This document shows, piece after piece, positions 5,946-7,564 of a DNA stretch of 7,564 bases. The translations under genes and the position numbers were made by a program. Below the pieces are notes generated by a model. It was not told the origin of the DNA. It made no database searches and saw only the letters and a list, made by a program, of their open reading frames with translations. The stretch comes from Clostridia bacterium (GTDB taxonomy: Bacteria; Bacillota_A; Clostridia; Christensenellales; Aristaeellaceae). The stretch covers positions 1-7,564 of the forward strand of contig JAFRJF010000227.1 of assembly GCA_017432405.1 (NCBI GenBank). The letters are read 5' to 3'. The stretch's first letter is position 1; every line of letters begins with the position of its first letter.

Positions 5946-6290
5946 TCAGGCCCGGCTGGAGACCAGCTTCTCCCGGACGGCTTCTTCGATGAAGCTGTTC
6001 AGGCTTTGGCGGTGGGTGACCGCGTAGATCGCGGCGCGGCGATGAAGCTCCTCGCCGAGGCGCACGTTCAGGCTGCCCTTGTACGCGGTCTCCGGCTTCG
6101 TGCCCTCCGCTTCGCAGGCGGCGAGGTAGTCGTCCACAGCGCCGTGAAAGTCGTCCAACAGTTCCTCGGCGTTCGTTCCCTCATAGGAAATCAGCGAGCG
6201 TATGCCCTGGACCTTTCCAAAGAACACCCTGTCGGCCTCGGAAAATTCGACGCTTCCGATATATCCCTTGTATTCGATCGTGTTATTCAT
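5946..6290 (-). CDS. hicB: HicB-family antitoxin
   Basis: A 114-residue HicB antitoxin of the RHH type. Residues 1-65 form the partial-RNase-H-like HicB domain (EYKGYIGSVEFSEADRVFFGKV, then EGTNAEELLDDFHGAVDDYL). Residues 72-110 form a ribbon-helix-helix DNA-binding segment (SLNVRLGEELHRRAAIYA, then SLNSFIEEAVREKL). The first part neutralises the HicA toxin and the second is expected to bind the operator and repress the pair. Its ATG overlaps the hicA stop by four bases (ATGA) and AGGAGG lies seven bases upstream, so production is coupled to the toxin. The toxin-first order is the usual one for hicAB. The gene sits inside the pyr operon, 35 bp before pyrK. Confidence 0.92.
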   Translation of the reverse strand: MNNTIEYKGYIGSVEFSEADRVFFGKVQGIRSLISYEGTNAEELLDDFHGAVDDYLAACEAEGTKPETAYKGSLNVRLGEELHRRAAIYAVTHRQSLNSFIEEAVREKLVSSRA

Positions 6291-6544
6291 AACAGATCCT
6301 CCTGTTCCAATACCTCGATGAGCTGCTTCACCTGATATTCCAACAGCTCCTTTCTGGGGTGCGGCTTGTGCAGCAATATCTTCGCCTTGTGCGCGTCGCT
6401 TGCGAACATCACCCGCGAGCCGCTGGTTCTGCCCTTGTTGCTCCTGTGATAGGTCAGATACCCCAGCAGCTTTTCCGCTTCTTCAAAGGTGAAGTCCCGG
6501 GGATTGGATTTCAGCTTTGCAATGAGCTTCTCCTTCTGTCCCAT
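6287..6544 (-). CDS. hicA: HicA-family toxin (mRNA interferase-like)
   Basis: An 85-residue HicA-like protein with a double-stranded-RNA-binding-type fold expected. HicA toxins cleave mRNA when not bound by HicB. The start at 6544 is chosen for AGGAGG seven bases upstream; a longer frame begins sixteen codons earlier, upstream of that site and across the predicted -10, and is rejected. The RTSGSRVMF stretch (39-47) aligns with the GSH-containing strand of canonical HicA, but the residue following GS is Arg (R44), not the catalytic His. ILLHKPHPRKEL (56-67) matches the later strand and turn, and the C-terminal helix YQVKQLIEVL follows. The loss of His at the usual place means either an alternative active site (H59 or H62 are candidates) or reduced activity. 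The tight pairing with hicB makes the family call firm. Confidence 0.88.
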   Translation of the reverse strand: MGQKEKLIAKLKSNPRDFTFEEAEKLLGYLTYHRSNKGRTSGSRVMFASDAHKAKILLHKPHPRKELLEYQVKQLIEVLEQEDLL

Positions 6545-6563
6545 GCAACAGCCTCCTGATTGA

Positions 6564-6592
6564 AGTATAGCACAGCGACCTACATTTTGCAA
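6564..6592 (-). promoter_or_regulatory. hicAB promoter
   Basis: On the minus strand, TTGCAA (6587-6592) and TATACT (6564-6569) are separated by exactly 17 bases, a good match to a housekeeping sigma-factor promoter. The predicted start of transcription falls at about 6557-6561, directly before the AGGAGG of hicA, so the 5' leader would be under 20 bases. No other promoter in the window fits the consensus as well. Confidence 0.85.
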
Positions 6593-6608
6593 CTGAATTT
6601 AGTTGCAA
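6587..6608. promoter_or_regulatory. Probable HicB operator palindrome
   Basis: A perfect inverted repeat, TTGCAACT and AGTTGCAA, with a six-base spacer. One half overlaps the -35 hexamer of the hicAB promoter. A ribbon-helix-helix HicB dimer of dimers bound here would block RNA polymerase, which is the usual autoregulation of hicAB. HicB binding at this site is inferred from position and symmetry. Confidence 0.75.
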
Positions 6609-6636
6609 TTCTCATTTGCGGCAGCTGTTTCGGCTC

Positions 6637-6652
6637 GATAAACTGGAATTTG
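6637..6652. repeat. Degenerate hairpin arm downstream of the VOC gene
   Basis: GATAAACTGGAATTTG, preceded by GCTC. It resembles one arm of the terminal hairpin family (GCTCGATAAATCAG then A/T-rich bases). It lies immediately after the VOC stop codon. The partner arm (7051-7066) lies on the other side of the gene, about 400 bp away; 13 of 16 positions pair. Confidence 0.55.
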
Positions 6653-7039
6653 TTAAATTGATATCCACCAGCACACACCATATTTATCAATAATGGTGGC
6701 ACAATATTTACTCCATGGAAGTTCTCCGATAGGTTCGATAATTACACCCCCATCGCTCAAAACTTGAAAAGCATTATAAACAACTTCTTCTGTTCCCATT
6801 TCAAAAACATTAAAGGTCATAGTTTCCCACTTGTATTTATGTACTACATCTATATCACAAGGATTCTTCGCTTCTGCCAACGCCAAGAAACCTTCCCCGT
6901 CTACAGATAGCTCACAGTGCTCATAAGCAGTGTTATCTTCGTTTTTAAATTCACGCGTTATTTTTGCTCCAAAAGCTTTGCAGTATGTTTCTGCTGCTTC
7001 AAAACTATTTTTTACATATACCTGTGTATAGTTCTTCAT
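6653..7039 (-). CDS. VOC-superfamily (glyoxalase/PhnB-like) protein
   Basis: A 128-residue protein of the vicinal oxygen chelate fold, PhnB/glyoxalase-like group, with two beta-alpha-beta-beta-beta modules: about 1-55 (YTQVYVKNSFEAAETYCKAFGA, then YEHCELSV) and about 75-128 (WETMTFNVF, VLSDGGVIIEPIGELPW, DKYGVCWWISI). Such proteins are common in Clostridia and their substrate is usually unknown; I assign no reaction. The start at 7039 is chosen for GGAGG five bases before ATG. A frame opening ten codons earlier lacks such a site and runs through a repeat arm. The gene is much richer in A and T than its pyr neighbours, which points to later acquisition. It lies between carB and hicA, and its stop abuts one of two imperfect inverted arms (6637-6652 and 7051-7066) that frame it. 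No clear promoter is visible. Confidence 0.8.
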   Translation of the reverse strand: MKNYTQVYVKNSFEAAETYCKAFGAKITREFKNEDNTAYEHCELSVDGEGFLALAEAKNPCDIDVVHKYKWETMTFNVFEMGTEEVVYNAFQVLSDGGVIIEPIGELPWSKYCATIIDKYGVCWWISI

Positions 7040-7050
7040 CACAACCTCCA

Positions 7051-7066
7051 CAAATCCCGATTTATC
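7051..7066. repeat. Degenerate hairpin arm upstream of the VOC gene
   Basis: CAAATCCCGATTTATC, the inverted partner of 6637-6652 and similar to the outer hairpin arms of the large element. It ends 12 bases upstream of the preferred VOC start codon. Together the two arms look like a hairpin split by the gene or a pair of worn terminal repeats. Confidence 0.5.
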
Positions 7067-7085
7067 CATCTCTTTCCCTTCCCCC

Positions 7086-7103
7086 GCCGCAGTATGTTGC
7101 GGC
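7086..7103. other. Small inverted repeat in the carB-VOC gap
   Basis: GCCGCA and TGCGGC around a six-base spacer, in the 138-bp gap between carB and the VOC gene. On the minus strand it is followed by a purine-rich run (GGGGGAAGGGAAAGAG), not a T-run, so it is not a standard terminator. Its function is unknown. Confidence 0.45.
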
Positions 7104-7143
7104 TAATTGGAGGTTCTTAGGGAAATCAATCCTTAAGCAGGGG

Positions 7144-7169
7144 GCTGGGGGGGACAACGTCCCCCCAGC
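7144..7169 (-). terminator. Strong GC hairpin after carB, terminator-like but without T-run
   Basis: An 11-bp stem with one bulged G (7144-7155 with 7159-7169) and loop AAC or GTT depending on the strand. It starts eight bases after the carB stop. Its stem is almost all G-C and would be very stable. No T-run follows on the minus strand (the next bases are CCCCTGCTTAAGG), so intrinsic termination would be weak or would need a factor. It could instead protect the 3' end of the carB message. It matters because it is a plausible boundary between carB and the inserted genes. Confidence 0.55.
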
Positions 7170-7177
7170 GTAACCCC

Positions 7178-7564
7178 TCACGCATCAATCGTCGATATCG
7201 TCAGCGTCGTCTCCTCCAGCACGTCCAGCAGCACGCGGACGGTGTCGAGGCTGGTGAACAGGGTGATGTTGTTCTCGGTGGCGCACTGGCGGATCTTCAC
7301 GCCGTCGGTCAGGGCGCCCACGGAGTTGAGGTTGCGGGTGTTGATCACGTAGGCGATGTGCCCCTGGCGCATGGCCTCCACGATCTCGTCGCTGTTGTCC
7401 TCGCCGATCTTCTTGAGCACGTGGGTGCGGATGCCCCGCTCCTTGAGATACGCGGCGGTGCCCTCGGTGGCCTCGATGTTGAAGCCCAGGTTGTAGAAGC
7501 GGCGGATCAGCGGCTCGGCCTCGGCCTTGTCGCCCCGGGCGATGGTGGCGAACACCGTGCCGTA
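7178..7564 (-). CDS. carB: Carbamoyl-phosphate synthase large subunit, C-terminal part
   Basis: The last 128 residues of CarB; the gene runs off the right edge of the window. This is the MGS-like allosteric domain, where UMP and other effectors bind in the family: TVFATIARGDK at the start, NIEATEGTAAYLKERGI in the middle, VINTRN for the next strand, then DGVKIRQCATENNITLFTSLDTVRVLLDVLEE at the end. CarB, with CarA, makes carbamoyl phosphate from glutamine-derived ammonia, bicarbonate and ATP, feeding PyrB. The frame stays open through the window edge (the first visible residue is Y), so the internal GTG at 7555 is not a start. The downstream strong hairpin and the AT-rich VOC gene separate it from the rest of the pyr genes. 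Confidence 0.95.
   Translation of the reverse strand, partial: YGTVFATIARGDKAEAEPLIRRFYNLGFNIEATEGTAAYLKERGIRTHVLKKIGEDNSDEIVEAMRQGHIAYVINTRNLNSVGALTDGVKIRQCATENNITLFTSLDTVRVLLDVLEETTLTISTIDA

Noticed and set aside
6545..6592. A HicA start sixteen codons upstream
   Set aside because: It would lie upstream of the AGGAGG site and across the predicted -10, so the mRNA would not include it.

Overview
The window looks like part of a high-GC Firmicutes chromosome, probably a gut-type member of the Clostridia. The evidence is a class 1B dihydroorotate dehydrogenase with its PyrK partner, strong AGGAGG-type ribosome binding sites, tight gene overlaps, and a Clostridia-like VOC protein and HicA. I cannot name a genus. 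Every supported gene lies on the minus strand, so transcription runs from the right edge to the left.

The backbone is de novo pyrimidine biosynthesis. In transcription order it reads: end of carB (carbamoyl-phosphate synthase large subunit), an inserted stretch (VOC protein, hicA, hicB), pyrK and pyrD (dihydroorotate to orotate), an AEC-family transporter, pyrF (OMP decarboxylase), pyrE (orotate phosphoribosyltransferase), pyrB and pyrI (aspartate transcarbamoylase catalytic and regulatory chains). Only carA, the rest of carB and pyrC (dihydroorotase) are missing for a full route to UMP; they may lie to the right or elsewhere. pyrE/pyrB and pyrB/pyrI overlap, and the other pyr genes are closely spaced.

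Two things interrupt this operon. First, between carB and pyrK there is an AT-rich VOC gene framed by imperfect arms of a hairpin sequence, followed by a complete hicAB toxin-antitoxin pair. The pair has its own well-formed promoter and an overlapping palindromic operator. hicB ends only 35 bp before pyrK, so the hic promoter could also drive pyrK-pyrD.

Second, the gaps between genes are filled with palindromic repeats that start at or within a few bases of the upstream stop codon. The most striking is an element of about 247 bp present twice in inverted orientation: 1-225 (cut by the window edge) and 3936-4182. The two copies bracket the whole AEC-pyrF-pyrE-pyrB-pyrI block. Each has hairpins at its ends, then facing arrays of a telomere-like heptamer (GGGGTTA and variants), then a core of nested stems. 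A lone hairpin of the same family lies between pyrF and pyrE. A different palindrome, built from another heptamer (AATTGAG and variants), fills the pyrK-pyrD gap. The copy next to pyrD supplies the last residues and the stop codon of PyrD. No tRNA, rRNA, CRISPR array or transposase gene is visible.
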